This document shows positions 50,181 through 60,080 of a DNA stretch of 64,000 bases, piece after piece. Position 1 is the first letter of the stretch, and each line of letters starts with the position of its first letter. Position numbers and translations under genes: made by a program. The notes beneath the pieces are model-generated. The model did not search any database. It was given only the letters and a program-made list of their open reading frames with translations, and was not told the origin of the DNA. Source of the DNA: an uncultured Bacteroides sp. (GTDB lineage Bacteria; Bacteroidota; Bacteroidia; Bacteroidales; UBA932); the NCBI GenBank assembly GCA_900546925.1, contig UREV01000011.1, positions 1 through 64,000 on the forward strand. The letters run 5' to 3'.

Positions 50181-51263
50181 ATGAGAAAGAAAGTTGTTTT
50201 GGCAGTGAGCCTGGCAGTGTTCGCGGCTGCTTCGATTTTAATGGAGATCACTTCATGTACAGGCAAATCGGGTGACGCTTCAGTTATAAAGACTATAAAA
50301 GTTGGAGATTATCAGGAGGATAATTTCGATTGGAAATCGGTGTTCGAACAGGATCTCCATCTTGTGGAACTTACGGATACTTCGAAAGAGTATTCTTTTA
50401 CTGAGATATCTAAACTCGTTTTCAAGAAAGATAAGTTCTATATCTCCGACTGGGCTACTCGCAGGATAATTGTTTTTGACTTGAACGGTAATCCTGTGTT
50501 TGTGTTGAATAGACGCGGCCGTGGTCCGGAGGAGTATCTTCAAGTCACTGATTTTGATGTGGATAATAGTGGTGGATTATGGATTCTGGATGGCCAGAAA
50601 GATGCTGTGTCTCATTATTCGTCAGATGGAAGATTCTTGTCTCAGAGTAAAACTGGAGACTGCCAGTATTCGCATATCGCTTGCTCGAATGAAAACCTTC
50701 TTTTGAGTGTGGCATATTGGGATAAAACTGAAAATAGTGAATATAAAGCTGTTGCTGCCGATACAAATCTTAATGTTACTTCACGTTATGGAAGAATTCC
50801 GGAATTCCGTGATCCTGACTTTATGTTCCCGAGTGTAGGCTTTTCTAAGATTGGTGATGTGTTGATGTACAATAATCCGATTGATGATTATGTAAGTGTT
50901 TTCGAGAGTGATGAATATAAGGGAGATTATTACTTCGATTTCGGTAGTAAGAAAGTTCCTGATGATGTCCGGAAATCAGTAGAGTCTCATCTTGAATCTA
51001 TTGCCGATTATACGTTCTTGGTTAATGCTGTAGGCGTGTATAAGGATTATGTTGTGGGCACTATGATGGAAGCTGGTTCCCCTAAGGATTTTATTATCGA
51101 TATGAAGTCTGGAAAAATGTATAAGCAACCATGGGATGAAGGCACTCTGCATTTGTCCGCAATTTCTAACGACAGGATAATCCTATCAGGGACAGATGTC
51201 GAAGCGGATAAAGATGTTCTCGCTTATGTTCAGTTGGATGAACTGAAGAAACATCTCAAATAA
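50181..51263 (+). CDS. 6-bladed beta-propeller lipoprotein (5 of 5)
   Basis: A 360-residue protein. The start is placed at ATG 50181 (MRKKVVLAV) rather than the TTG two codons before. Lipobox ITSC. Blades are easy to see (FYISDWATRRIIVFDLNGNPVFVL; GGLWILDGQKDAVSHYS), and the motif is GRGPEEY (from residue 113). With protein 1 it belongs to the more typical 6-bladed propeller type. It is 80 bases after gene 4 and 90 bases before the TolC-like gene. Confidence 0.8.
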   Translation: MRKKVVLAVSLAVFAAASILMEITSCTGKSGDASVIKTIKVGDYQEDNFDWKSVFEQDLHLVELTDTSKEYSFTEISKLVFKKDKFYISDWATRRIIVFDLNGNPVFVLNRRGRGPEEYLQVTDFDVDNSGGLWILDGQKDAVSHYSSDGRFLSQSKTGDCQYSHIACSNENLLLSVAYWDKTENSEYKAVAADTNLNVTSRYGRIPEFRDPDFMFPSVGFSKIGDVLMYNNPIDDYVSVFESDEYKGDYYFDFGSKKVPDDVRKSVESHLESIADYTFLVNAVGVYKDYVVGTMMEAGSPKDFIIDMKSGKMYKQPWDEGTLHLSAISNDRIILSGTDVEADKDVLAYVQLDELKKHLK

Positions 51264-51353
51264 TAATGATTAGCAGATAATTCACCGATAAGACGACAGT
51301 TGTGGGAAAATATACTAACTTTATATGATTAACCATATTAGCCGACCATTTTA

Positions 51354-52820
51354 ATGAAACGAGTGTTGATAATAGTGCTGTTGTTCGTGACTATGCTTGG
51401 AAGAGCACAGCAGATGACCATGCCCGAAGTGATCGAGACAGCCCGAAGGCAGTCTGTCGCTGCACTGGAGGCACGGCAGGCATTCATATCTACATATTGG
51501 GCTTGGCGCTCATATAAAGCGAGCCGGCTTCCGTCCCTGCACTTCTATGGGGATATCATGAATTACAACCGCTCATTAGTCCTTCTCCAGAATTATGATG
51601 ACGGAACCCTGAAATACGCCAGTACCAATAACTTACAAAACAGCTTTGGACTTCGCGTGAGGCAGAACGTTACCTTTACCGGCGGTGTGCTGTCTGCATA
51701 TTCCGACCTGTCCAGAATCGACCAGTATGGTATGAACAAAGACTTGTCCTGGTATTCGCAGCCGGTGACATTGTCCTATACACAACCTCTTTTTTCTTAC
51801 AATCAGTTCAAATGGGACAAACTCATCGAACCGAAGGAGTATGAGAAGGGGCGCCGTACATATATCGAATCGATGGAACAGATTACAATCGACGCTGTGA
51901 AGGCATACAGTAATCTGATTCTTGCCAGGATGAACCATGAAATCGCACAGACGAATTATGACAATACTATCCGTATGCACGACGTCGCGCGCGAGAGGTT
52001 GTCACTTGGCAGCGTGACCAGGGATGAGTACCTCCAGCTGGAACTGAGAATGCTGAACGACAGTATTTCCATTAATGAGACCATGGTGGCGGTGCGCGAT
52101 GCCCAGATGGACCTTAATTCACTTCTCGGCTATGACGAGTCCGTGGAGATAGAACCTGTTCTGTCTGAAGATCTTCCGGACGTGATAATGGACTATGATA
52201 TGGTCCTTGAACGCTCTTTGAACAACTCCAAATTCGATCTGGAAAACGAAATAAATATTCTAAATGCGCAGTCTGCCGTGGCGAAAGCGAAAGCTGACCG
52301 TGGAATTACCATGACATTGAATGCGCGTTTCGGACTGTCCAATACGGCTCCCAAAATAGATGGCGCATATAGACATCCTCTCGACCAGGAAGTCGTCGGC
52401 CTTTCATTCAGTGTCCCTGTGTTCGACTGGGGACTCGGAAAAGGGAAGGTCCAGAAAGCCAAAGCTGCAGAAGCGGTGGTGAGGGCGCAAGTCCAACAGT
52501 CTGAAAACGACTATCGCAGAAGCATCTACACCGCAGTCGGACAGTTCAACAATCAGCGCCGCCAGTGCGAAGTCTCCCGCAGGGCCAAGGATATCGCCTC
52601 AGAACGCTATTCCCTGATGATGGAAAAATTCCGTAACGGCAACGCAAGTGTGACAGACCTGAACACTGCCCAGTCTGAAAACGACACGGCTCTACAGAGA
52701 TATATTAATGATATAAGCAATTACTGGTCATATTATTACAAACTCAGGCAGTATGCCCTTTATGACTTTATTGCAGGACGGGACATAGACATTGACCCGG
52801 AAGAAATGTTGAACGAATAA
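51354..52820 (+). CDS. TolC-family outer membrane efflux protein
   Basis: A 488-residue protein with a signal peptide ending near residue 18 (LGRAQQ) and the two-repeat, coiled-coil-rich structure of outer-membrane efflux channels (VIETARRQSVAALEARQAF; later FRNGNASVTDLNTAQSE). It would form the trimeric exit duct for the adjacent RND pump. The adaptor gene follows after 9 bases. The 90 bases before it hold no clear promoter, so it may be read from the propeller transcript or from an unrecognised start. Confidence 0.9.
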   Translation: MKRVLIIVLLFVTMLGRAQQMTMPEVIETARRQSVAALEARQAFISTYWAWRSYKASRLPSLHFYGDIMNYNRSLVLLQNYDDGTLKYASTNNLQNSFGLRVRQNVTFTGGVLSAYSDLSRIDQYGMNKDLSWYSQPVTLSYTQPLFSYNQFKWDKLIEPKEYEKGRRTYIESMEQITIDAVKAYSNLILARMNHEIAQTNYDNTIRMHDVARERLSLGSVTRDEYLQLELRMLNDSISINETMVAVRDAQMDLNSLLGYDESVEIEPVLSEDLPDVIMDYDMVLERSLNNSKFDLENEINILNAQSAVAKAKADRGITMTLNARFGLSNTAPKIDGAYRHPLDQEVVGLSFSVPVFDWGLGKGKVQKAKAAEAVVRAQVQQSENDYRRSIYTAVGQFNNQRRQCEVSRRAKDIASERYSLMMEKFRNGNASVTDLNTAQSENDTALQRYINDISNYWSYYYKLRQYALYDFIAGRDIDIDPEEMLNE

Positions 52821-52829
52821 TTATCGGCG

Positions 52830-53903
52830 ATGAACAGATTAGGCTATATTTTCTTATCGCTTGCGGCACTGGCCCTCGCAGGCTGCAAAGGCGGCGGCAA
52901 CGCATTGAAAGAAGGGAAGTTGGAGTATACGCCAGAGGTGAATGTGGTCGAAGTGATGACCCTGAAGCGGACGGATTTCCCGAAACAGATACTTTCCAAC
53001 GGTAAACTCATGGCGTCCTCCCGCGCCGTGCTGAAATTCGGTACGTCCGGGGCGGTAAAGACGTTGAATGTGAAGAACGGGCAGCGCGTCCGTGCGGGTC
53101 AGGTCATCGCCGAGCTGGACCGTCCTGATCTTGTCCTCGCACTCGAATCCGCTCGTCTGTCGCTGGAGAAAGCCCGCCTCGAATTGTATGATGTCCTTGC
53201 CGGTCAGGGGTTTGCCGCGAGAGATACCGCCTCCGTACCGGCTGATGTGCTCGCGATGGCTAAAATGCGCTCCGGCTATGTGGGTGCTGTCAATGCTCTT
53301 GAGCGTGCGAAGTATGATTTGTCCTGCACCGTGCTCAAGGCGCCGTTCTCAGGCACTGTCGCCGACTTGAAAGTCAAGCAGTATGACCAGACGCCGTCCG
53401 ACGCATTCTGTACATTGTTGGATGACAGCACGATGGATGTGGACTTTACAGTGATGGAGTCAGAATATCCGTTCCTTTCCGACGGCTTGAAAGTCGATGT
53501 GGTCCCGTTTGCTGACGGTTCCAAGAAATACAGCGGCAAGGTGACCGGAATTAACCCTACAGTGGATAAGAACGGCCAGATTTCCGTCCGTGCAAGCCTC
53601 CATGGAACCCCATCACTCATAGATGGCATGAATGTAAAGGTGACAGTGGAGAAAACAGTTGCGAATCAGTTGGTTGTGCCGCGTAGCGCTGTCGTGATAA
53701 GAGATAACATGAACGTGCTTTTCACCTATCAGCCGAATGGTACGGCGCGTTGGGTGTATGTAACCATAATTGCTTCCAATCGCGATTCATTCGTGGTGGA
53801 ACCGAACAGCGAACGAAACTCTCAACTTAGTGAAGGTGAAAAAGTTATCATATCGTCGAATCTAAATCTCGCGGATGGCTCAGAAGTCCGCCTGAAGGAG
53901 TAG
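52830..53903 (+). CDS. RND efflux periplasmic adaptor (HlyD/MFP family) lipoprotein
   Basis: A 357-residue membrane-fusion protein with lipobox LAGC (Cys19). A biotinyl-lipoyl-like half (VKTLNVKNGQRVRAGQVIAELD) is followed by a helical hairpin, the second lipoyl half (CTVLKAPFSGTVADLKVK) and a beta-barrel. It bridges the TolC-like channel and the permeases. It ends 3 bases before the first permease gene. Confidence 0.92.
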   Translation: MNRLGYIFLSLAALALAGCKGGGNALKEGKLEYTPEVNVVEVMTLKRTDFPKQILSNGKLMASSRAVLKFGTSGAVKTLNVKNGQRVRAGQVIAELDRPDLVLALESARLSLEKARLELYDVLAGQGFAARDTASVPADVLAMAKMRSGYVGAVNALERAKYDLSCTVLKAPFSGTVADLKVKQYDQTPSDAFCTLLDDSTMDVDFTVMESEYPFLSDGLKVDVVPFADGSKKYSGKVTGINPTVDKNGQISVRASLHGTPSLIDGMNVKVTVEKTVANQLVVPRSAVVIRDNMNVLFTYQPNGTARWVYVTIIASNRDSFVVEPNSERNSQLSEGEKVIISSNLNLADGSEVRLKE

Positions 53904-53906
53904 CCT

Positions 53907-56900
53907 ATGCTGAAGAAACTTTTGGACAGACCAGTTATGGTGACGATGGTGATGCTTGTGGTGATAGTGCTCGGCATCGTCAGCATCCGCCTGCTCCCTG
54001 TCTCGCTCATCCCGGACGTGGACATCCCATACGTCACTGTGCAAGTGTCGGCTCCCGACATGTCAGCTCGCGAACTGGATGAAAACGTGTTGAAACCGCT
54101 CAGGCAGCAACTTATTCAGATCAATGCCCTTTCCGACATGGTCTGCCGTTCGAAGGACGGTTCCGGTGTCATAAAACTCACTTTCGACCACGGCTCCGAC
54201 GTGGACTACTTGTTCATCGAGGTCAACGAGAAAATCGACCGGACGATGCCGTCGCTGCCCCAGATCGACCGCCCGCGAGTGCTGAAAGCCAGCGCCACCG
54301 ATATCCCCGCGTTTTATGTCAATGTCACTGAATCCGGAGAGAGTAGCGCTACCGGTTTCTCCGGGTTGAGCCGCTTCGTCCAGGATGTTATCTGCAAAAG
54401 AATCGAGCAACTGCCCGAAGTCGCGATGGCTGATATCAGCGGTTGTGTCAATGATGAAATTCTCATCGTTCCCGACGCTGGAAAACTGACCCAGTTGGGG
54501 CTGACTCAGAAAGATTTCGAAAATTACATATCATCGGCAAATATCCGGTTGGGGTCACTGTCCATTCGTGACGGTCAATACAGATATAATGTGAAATTCC
54601 TCTCCGACGTGTCGGGAAAAGAGGATATCGAAAATATATGGTTCAAGAAAGGTGAACGTGTTTTTCAGCTGAAAGATATCGCTTCTGTAGAACAGCATCC
54701 TGCTGCAAGACAAGGACTTGTGCGCTCTGATGGAAAAGATGCGGTAAGTATCGCCGTGATAAAGCAGAGCGGAGCCAGGATGTCCGCATTGAAACATTCC
54801 GTGGCTGAACTGATGGAACAGTTCGAGTCCGATTATCCGCAGGCGAAATTCGAAGTGACCCGTGACCAGACTCAGCTTCTGTCATATTCCATCAACAATC
54901 TGGTGAAGAATATCGTTCTCGGAGTCGTGCTGGCATGTCTGGTCATATTCCTGTTTATGATGGACTTCAAGTCTCCGGCCCTGGTATCATTGACCATGCC
55001 CGTAGCCCTTATATTCTCGATGGCGGTTTTTTATGTGGCCGGCCTGACATTGAACATAATATCACTGGCGGGACTCCTTCTGGGCGTCGGCATGATGGCG
55101 GACAACACGATTATTCTGGTCGACAATATCACCTCGCGTTGGCAGAGAGGTGAGGATTTGAGGAAAGCCGTCTTGCGGGGTACGGGGGAGGTCGCCGGGC
55201 CGATGCTGAGCTCGGTCCTTACGACGTGTGCGGTTTTTATTCCTCTGGTGTTCGTGAAAGGTATGGCGGGAGCGCTTTTTTATGACCAGGCGATGTCTGT
55301 GACTATCGTGCTTCTTACCTCTTATGTGGTGACAGTCACTGTGATACCTGTTTATTATTGGCTGTGGTATAAAAATCAGCCATGCTTCCGCGCCGCGACA
55401 TTCCTGGAGAAGCATTCCATACATGAACCTATGTTGCGGTTCGAGGAACGTTGCGTGAATTGGTTCATAAGACATAATGCAGTGGCATGGGGAATATTGG
55501 CGGTCTCATTAGTCGGAATTGTGGCCTGCTTCATGTTCATGTCTAAGTCGCAACTGCCTGAAATGACTTATGATGAGACCATTATGACCATCGATTGGAA
55601 TGGTCAGGTGTCTCTGGAGGAGAATGTGTCCCGTGTGGCAGGTCTCGAGAAAGTTGTAGAGGAATCTTCGGTTCAAGTCACGTCGTTATGTGGTATCCAG
55701 CAGTTTATACTCGGACATAGTGGAGACCTCGGATCTTCGGAAGCGTCCGTTTATATAAAGTGCAGAGATGCAGGGGAATTGGCGAAAGTGCAGGAAGCGG
55801 CGTCTGAATATATGGCTTCATATCCGTCAGCATCATGGTCGTTCGGTATCGCCGGAAATATTTTCGACATGGTATTCGGCAGCTCGGAGCCTGAACTTGT
55901 GGCGCGTCTGCGGCCGGTGTCTTCGCCGGAATTGGAATCGGGAATGTTGAGAGAATCCGTTTCTGCCGTGAGGGCTGCGCTCCCTGGAGTTAACGTGTCT
56001 GATGTGCCGGAAAAGACTGATATGCTGTTTATTGCAGATCCGGATATAATGGCTCTTTACGACGTTTCCTATAAAGATCTTGTTTCTGTGCTGAAAAATG
56101 CCATGAATCAGAATCGGCTGTTTACCATAGTTCAGGGCTCCCGTACACTTCCTGTGGTTACCGGAACTGACAGGCAGTCATTGTGGGAAACATTGCAAAA
56201 TACTTATATTCACGACGTTCCGGTATCAGGACTCATGCGCCAGACCTTTGTCCGGGATTTGAAAACCATAGTCTCCGGTGTGGAAGGAAACTATTATCCT
56301 ATGAACTTGGATGTGCCGCAGAAAGATGTCAGGGATGTCATGTCTACAGTCCGCCGAACGCTTTTGGATAAAGGAGATTTCGAAGCCTCTTTCGGAGGTT
56401 CATGGTTCTCTTCCCGTGAGATGGCAGGACAGATGGTGCTGATTTTCATTATCGCCGTAGTCCTTCTGTATCTGATACTTGCATCTCAATTCGAATCTCT
56501 CGTCCAGCCATTGCTGATTATGGCGGAAATAGTCGTCGATGTGTTTGCCAGCCTTCTCGTGCTATGGGGAATGGGCGTCACGATTAACCTTATGTCCCTC
56601 ATCGGTCTGATAGTGGTCAGCGGAATCGTGATCAACGATTCTATTCTTAAAGTGGATACGATAAATCGTCTGCGGAAAGGCGGCATGGAACTTAAACATG
56701 CAGTGGTGGAAGCGAGCGGCCGCAGGATGAAAGCGATAATAATGACATCCCTGACAACGATTCTGGCGGTCGTCCCGTTCCTGAGCAGAGGCAATATGGG
56801 TGATGACTTGCAATACCCTATGTCATTGGTGATTATAGCCGGCATGACAGTCGGAACGTTAGTCAGCCTTTTCGTACTTCCGGCTCTTTACTGGTCGGTT

Positions 56901-56918
56901 TATCGTAAACGTAAATAG
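53907..56918 (+). CDS. RND efflux permease, first subunit
   Basis: A 1003-residue inner-membrane RND transporter with the usual 12 membrane helices and two large periplasmic loops. The TM4 proton-relay motif is GMMADNTIILVDN, so the two AcrB aspartates correspond to Asp399 and Asn400. TM10 reads GIVINDSILKVD, with Asn910 where AcrB has Lys940. A second, different permease follows 6 bases later, suggesting a two-permease pump like the MdtBC arrangement. The substrate class is unknown. Confidence 0.92.
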   Translation: MLKKLLDRPVMVTMVMLVVIVLGIVSIRLLPVSLIPDVDIPYVTVQVSAPDMSARELDENVLKPLRQQLIQINALSDMVCRSKDGSGVIKLTFDHGSDVDYLFIEVNEKIDRTMPSLPQIDRPRVLKASATDIPAFYVNVTESGESSATGFSGLSRFVQDVICKRIEQLPEVAMADISGCVNDEILIVPDAGKLTQLGLTQKDFENYISSANIRLGSLSIRDGQYRYNVKFLSDVSGKEDIENIWFKKGERVFQLKDIASVEQHPAARQGLVRSDGKDAVSIAVIKQSGARMSALKHSVAELMEQFESDYPQAKFEVTRDQTQLLSYSINNLVKNIVLGVVLACLVIFLFMMDFKSPALVSLTMPVALIFSMAVFYVAGLTLNIISLAGLLLGVGMMADNTIILVDNITSRWQRGEDLRKAVLRGTGEVAGPMLSSVLTTCAVFIPLVFVKGMAGALFYDQAMSVTIVLLTSYVVTVTVIPVYYWLWYKNQPCFRAATFLEKHSIHEPMLRFEERCVNWFIRHNAVAWGILAVSLVGIVACFMFMSKSQLPEMTYDETIMTIDWNGQVSLEENVSRVAGLEKVVEESSVQVTSLCGIQQFILGHSGDLGSSEASVYIKCRDAGELAKVQEAASEYMASYPSASWSFGIAGNIFDMVFGSSEPELVARLRPVSSPELESGMLRESVSAVRAALPGVNVSDVPEKTDMLFIADPDIMALYDVSYKDLVSVLKNAMNQNRLFTIVQGSRTLPVVTGTDRQSLWETLQNTYIHDVPVSGLMRQTFVRDLKTIVSGVEGNYYPMNLDVPQKDVRDVMSTVRRTLLDKGDFEASFGGSWFSSREMAGQMVLIFIIAVVLLYLILASQFESLVQPLLIMAEIVVDVFASLLVLWGMGVTINLMSLIGLIVVSGIVINDSILKVDTINRLRKGGMELKHAVVEASGRRMKAIIMTSLTTILAVVPFLSRGNMGDDLQYPMSLVIIAGMTVGTLVSLFVLPALYWSVYRKRK

Positions 56919-56924
56919 AGGATA

Positions 56925-59900
56925 ATGAACAGAATACGATTTTCGCCGTTTTCGGTTATACTGGTCATGGTGGCGCTGTCGGTAATAGGCATCGCTTCGT
57001 TCGGCATGCTCCGTATCCAGTACAAACCGGCATCCGGCGGACATTCCATTTCTGTCTCTTACAGGATGAACGGGGCGACTTCTGAAGTGGTGGAATCGGA
57101 AGTGACCTCCAAACTCGAAGGTGTACTTTCCAGTCTGAAAGGCTGCTCCGGGACATCTTCCACCTCCCGGAAAGGCTCTGGAAACGTGAAAGTCTCATTC
57201 GACAAGAAAACCGACATGGCGGCTGCCCGTTTCGATGTGGCATCTGCCATAAGAAACGTATATCCGAGTCTCCCCAAGTCGGTCTCGTATCCTTCTATCT
57301 CGTTGGATATCAGCGGAAATAAAAATGTGACCGCCATAACTTACCTCATAAAAGGAAGCCTGCCGTCGCAGGAACTCCTCCGCTTCGCCGAGCGAAACAT
57401 CCAGCCGTCCCTCTCGACCATAAAAGGAGTGGATAAGGTCAATGTCAGCGGCTCGACACCTTTCCGCTGGGTCATCACCTTCGATGCCGACCGCGCCGCC
57501 TCGTTAGGCATTAGCTCTCAGGATATTGCCAATGCTTTTTCGTCGCGGTATGATGACAGGGTTTTAGGCATGACGCAGGTTCCTTCAGATATGGGCGGTG
57601 AAAACTTCAGTCTCATGGCCGTCCGTCTGGAAACCGGTGGTGATGCGGATTTCGGTTCCATACCTGTGAAACGCTCCGGGGACAAGATGATATATCTCAG
57701 AGATATCGCCTCGTGGAAATATGAGGAATCTGTCCCTCGCAGTTATTATCGCATCAACGGGTTGAATACCATTACGTTATCGGTTTCTGTGGCCGGTGAT
57801 GCGAATTTGATTTCCACTACTGAGACCATTAAAGAAGAGATGTCTAGGCTTCAGAATGACTTCCCCAAAGACATAACCATAAGCATAGGTTACGATGCTT
57901 CCGAATTTGTGGCTGAAGAACTGGAAAAGATTTATATCCGTACAGGTCTGTGTCTTCTTATCCTGCTGATTTTCGTGTTCCTGGTGAACAGATCATGGCG
58001 GAGTACACTCATAGTCACGGCAGCATTGACAGTAAACATCCTCATCGCGGTAGCGGCTTATGCGCTTTTGAGGATTCCGGTTCATATTTATACGATGGCC
58101 GGGATTACGGTCTCGCTGGGCATCGTCATCGACACGACGATAGTCATGGCCGACCATTATGGTTACTATCGGAACCGGCGCGCCTTTCCGGATCTTGTGG
58201 CGGCGATACTCACGACGGTGGCGGCGCTCTTGCTGATTCTGCTCCTTCCTGAATCGGAACGTGGAAACTTGACAGACTTTATCTGGGTGATAGCCATTAA
58301 CTTATGTATATCGCTTGCCGTCGCGTTTTTCTTTATACCGGCGCTTATGGAGTATTTTCCTGTGAAGCGGACAGCTTATTCGTCGTCGTTCAGAAGACTC
58401 CGCCGCGTGGCCAAATGGAACCGTCGCTATTCCCGTTATATATCATGGGGAATCGGGCATCGCTGGGTGTATATCCTGATATTTATAATCGTGTTCGGAC
58501 TGCCGTTGTTCCTGATACCTCAGCCGGAGGAGAAGGAGCAGGGACCGTTCTATGAAAAATATGTGCGTCCGGTGCTTTCGTGGAGACCTTTCGCTGACAA
58601 CCGCGTGCGGATCGACAAGTGGACGGGCTCTTCGTTCGGTTTGTTCTACCGTTCCCTCGACAGGGCTAATTTCTATCGCGAGCCGGAAAAGAAGACGCTT
58701 TATATATGTGCAGGGATGCCGGAAGGCTGTTCTGTGCAGCAGCTTAACGAGGTAGTGAAATCGATGGAAAATTACTTGGCTTCTTTCGATGAAATCTACG
58801 TATTTACCACTCGTATAGAGTCTTACGATGATGCCACTATCAGTGTGGAGTTCCGCCCTGAATTCGAAAATACGTCGTTCCCGTCCATGCTGAAGTCCAA
58901 TGTGACAAGTATGGCCATAAACTTCGGAGGTGCCAACTGGACAGTAAGAGGTGTCGATGACAACTATTTCAACAACAATATCGTATCGGATCATAAGTCC
59001 AGCCGCATAGCCCTCTACGGCTATAATTATAAGGAACTTTACGGGTATGCCGAAAAGCTCGTGGAATACCTGTCCGGATACCGTCGCGTTTCCGGTCCTG
59101 AAATCTGGAGCTCCGGCTGGAACGGGCGCCCGTCGACCGAGTTCGTGCTGGATTATGACTTCGCCCGTCTCGCTGCCGGCGGCGCCGACCCATACGCCTA
59201 CTACGGAGCTCTGTCATCGCTCCTGTATGATGAGCGTATCGGGTCAATGCCGATGTCCGGGGAACTGTCCGATGTGGTATTACGGTCTTCTGATACAGAT
59301 GTTTACGATTTGTGGCATGTCCTGAATGAACCCGTAAAAGTCGACTCGGTGAAAATGACATTGACAGATATAGGGACCATAACAAAGAGGCGCTCCGGCA
59401 TCGATATCAATAAGAAGAACCAGTCCTACGAGCTTAATGTCTGCTATGATTTCATCGGCAGTTACGAGCTGGGAAAGAAAGTTTCTGATGCTGCGATCAA
59501 ATACATGAACGACGAGGTGCTGCCGATAGGTTTTCGTGCTGAAAACCCTTATGGAGGATGGTTCGACGAGCACAAGGACAGGTACGCCTGGCTCATATTG
59601 CTGATAGTCGCCGTGATATATGTTATGCTTGCAATGGCTTTCGAATCACTGCGTTATCCTCTCGCTACGATTTTCATGATACCTGTTTCCTTCATCGGAC
59701 TCTTCCTGGTGTTCGGTTTGTCTGACTTTGCATTCGACCAGGGCGGATTCGCAGCGTTTGTGATGCTCTGTGGCGTGGTAGTGAATGCCGGGATATATCT
59801 GGTGAATACTTGGCAGGGACAGATGAGGCGCCGTGCCGGACGTTCTTCTGTCAGTGCATATGTCCGCGCATGGAATCACAAAATAAATCCGATAATGCTG

Positions 59901-60080
59901 ACCATCCTTTCGACCATTCTCGGACTTCTTCCGTTCCTTTCCGACGGACCTGAGGAAGTGTTCTGGTTCGACTTCGCCATCGGCACCATCGGCGGAATGA
60001 TATTCTCCGTGATAGCGCTGATATTTATTCTTCCTGTGTTCCTGATCAGGAAACCGCGGGTCGCTAAAACTCGTCCTTGA
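56925..60080 (+). CDS. RND efflux permease, second subunit
   Basis: A 1051-residue RND protein, clearly different from its neighbour. The TM4 motif is GIVIDTTIVMADH, giving Asp403 and Thr404; TM10 reads GVVVNAGIYLVN with Asn954. A longer cytoplasmic/central region (~ residues 500-560, KRTAYSSSFRRLRRVAKWNRR) is present. It is the last gene of the efflux cluster; its 3' end overlaps the convergent glycosyltransferase gene by 17 bases. Confidence 0.9.
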   Translation: MNRIRFSPFSVILVMVALSVIGIASFGMLRIQYKPASGGHSISVSYRMNGATSEVVESEVTSKLEGVLSSLKGCSGTSSTSRKGSGNVKVSFDKKTDMAAARFDVASAIRNVYPSLPKSVSYPSISLDISGNKNVTAITYLIKGSLPSQELLRFAERNIQPSLSTIKGVDKVNVSGSTPFRWVITFDADRAASLGISSQDIANAFSSRYDDRVLGMTQVPSDMGGENFSLMAVRLETGGDADFGSIPVKRSGDKMIYLRDIASWKYEESVPRSYYRINGLNTITLSVSVAGDANLISTTETIKEEMSRLQNDFPKDITISIGYDASEFVAEELEKIYIRTGLCLLILLIFVFLVNRSWRSTLIVTAALTVNILIAVAAYALLRIPVHIYTMAGITVSLGIVIDTTIVMADHYGYYRNRRAFPDLVAAILTTVAALLLILLLPESERGNLTDFIWVIAINLCISLAVAFFFIPALMEYFPVKRTAYSSSFRRLRRVAKWNRRYSRYISWGIGHRWVYILIFIIVFGLPLFLIPQPEEKEQGPFYEKYVRPVLSWRPFADNRVRIDKWTGSSFGLFYRSLDRANFYREPEKKTLYICAGMPEGCSVQQLNEVVKSMENYLASFDEIYVFTTRIESYDDATISVEFRPEFENTSFPSMLKSNVTSMAINFGGANWTVRGVDDNYFNNNIVSDHKSSRIALYGYNYKELYGYAEKLVEYLSGYRRVSGPEIWSSGWNGRPSTEFVLDYDFARLAAGGADPYAYYGALSSLLYDERIGSMPMSGELSDVVLRSSDTDVYDLWHVLNEPVKVDSVKMTLTDIGTITKRRSGIDINKKNQSYELNVCYDFIGSYELGKKVSDAAIKYMNDEVLPIGFRAENPYGGWFDEHKDRYAWLILLIVAVIYVMLAMAFESLRYPLATIFMIPVSFIGLFLVFGLSDFAFDQGGFAAFVMLCGVVVNAGIYLVNTWQGQMRRRAGRSSVSAYVRAWNHKINPIMLTILSTILGLLPFLSDGPEEVFWFDFAIGTIGGMIFSVIALIFILPVFLIRKPRVAKTRP

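Noticed and set aside
51300..51323. Promoter just before the TolC-like gene
   Set aside because: TAACTTTA is one base off the -7 consensus and the TTG is only 13 bases away; too weak to call.
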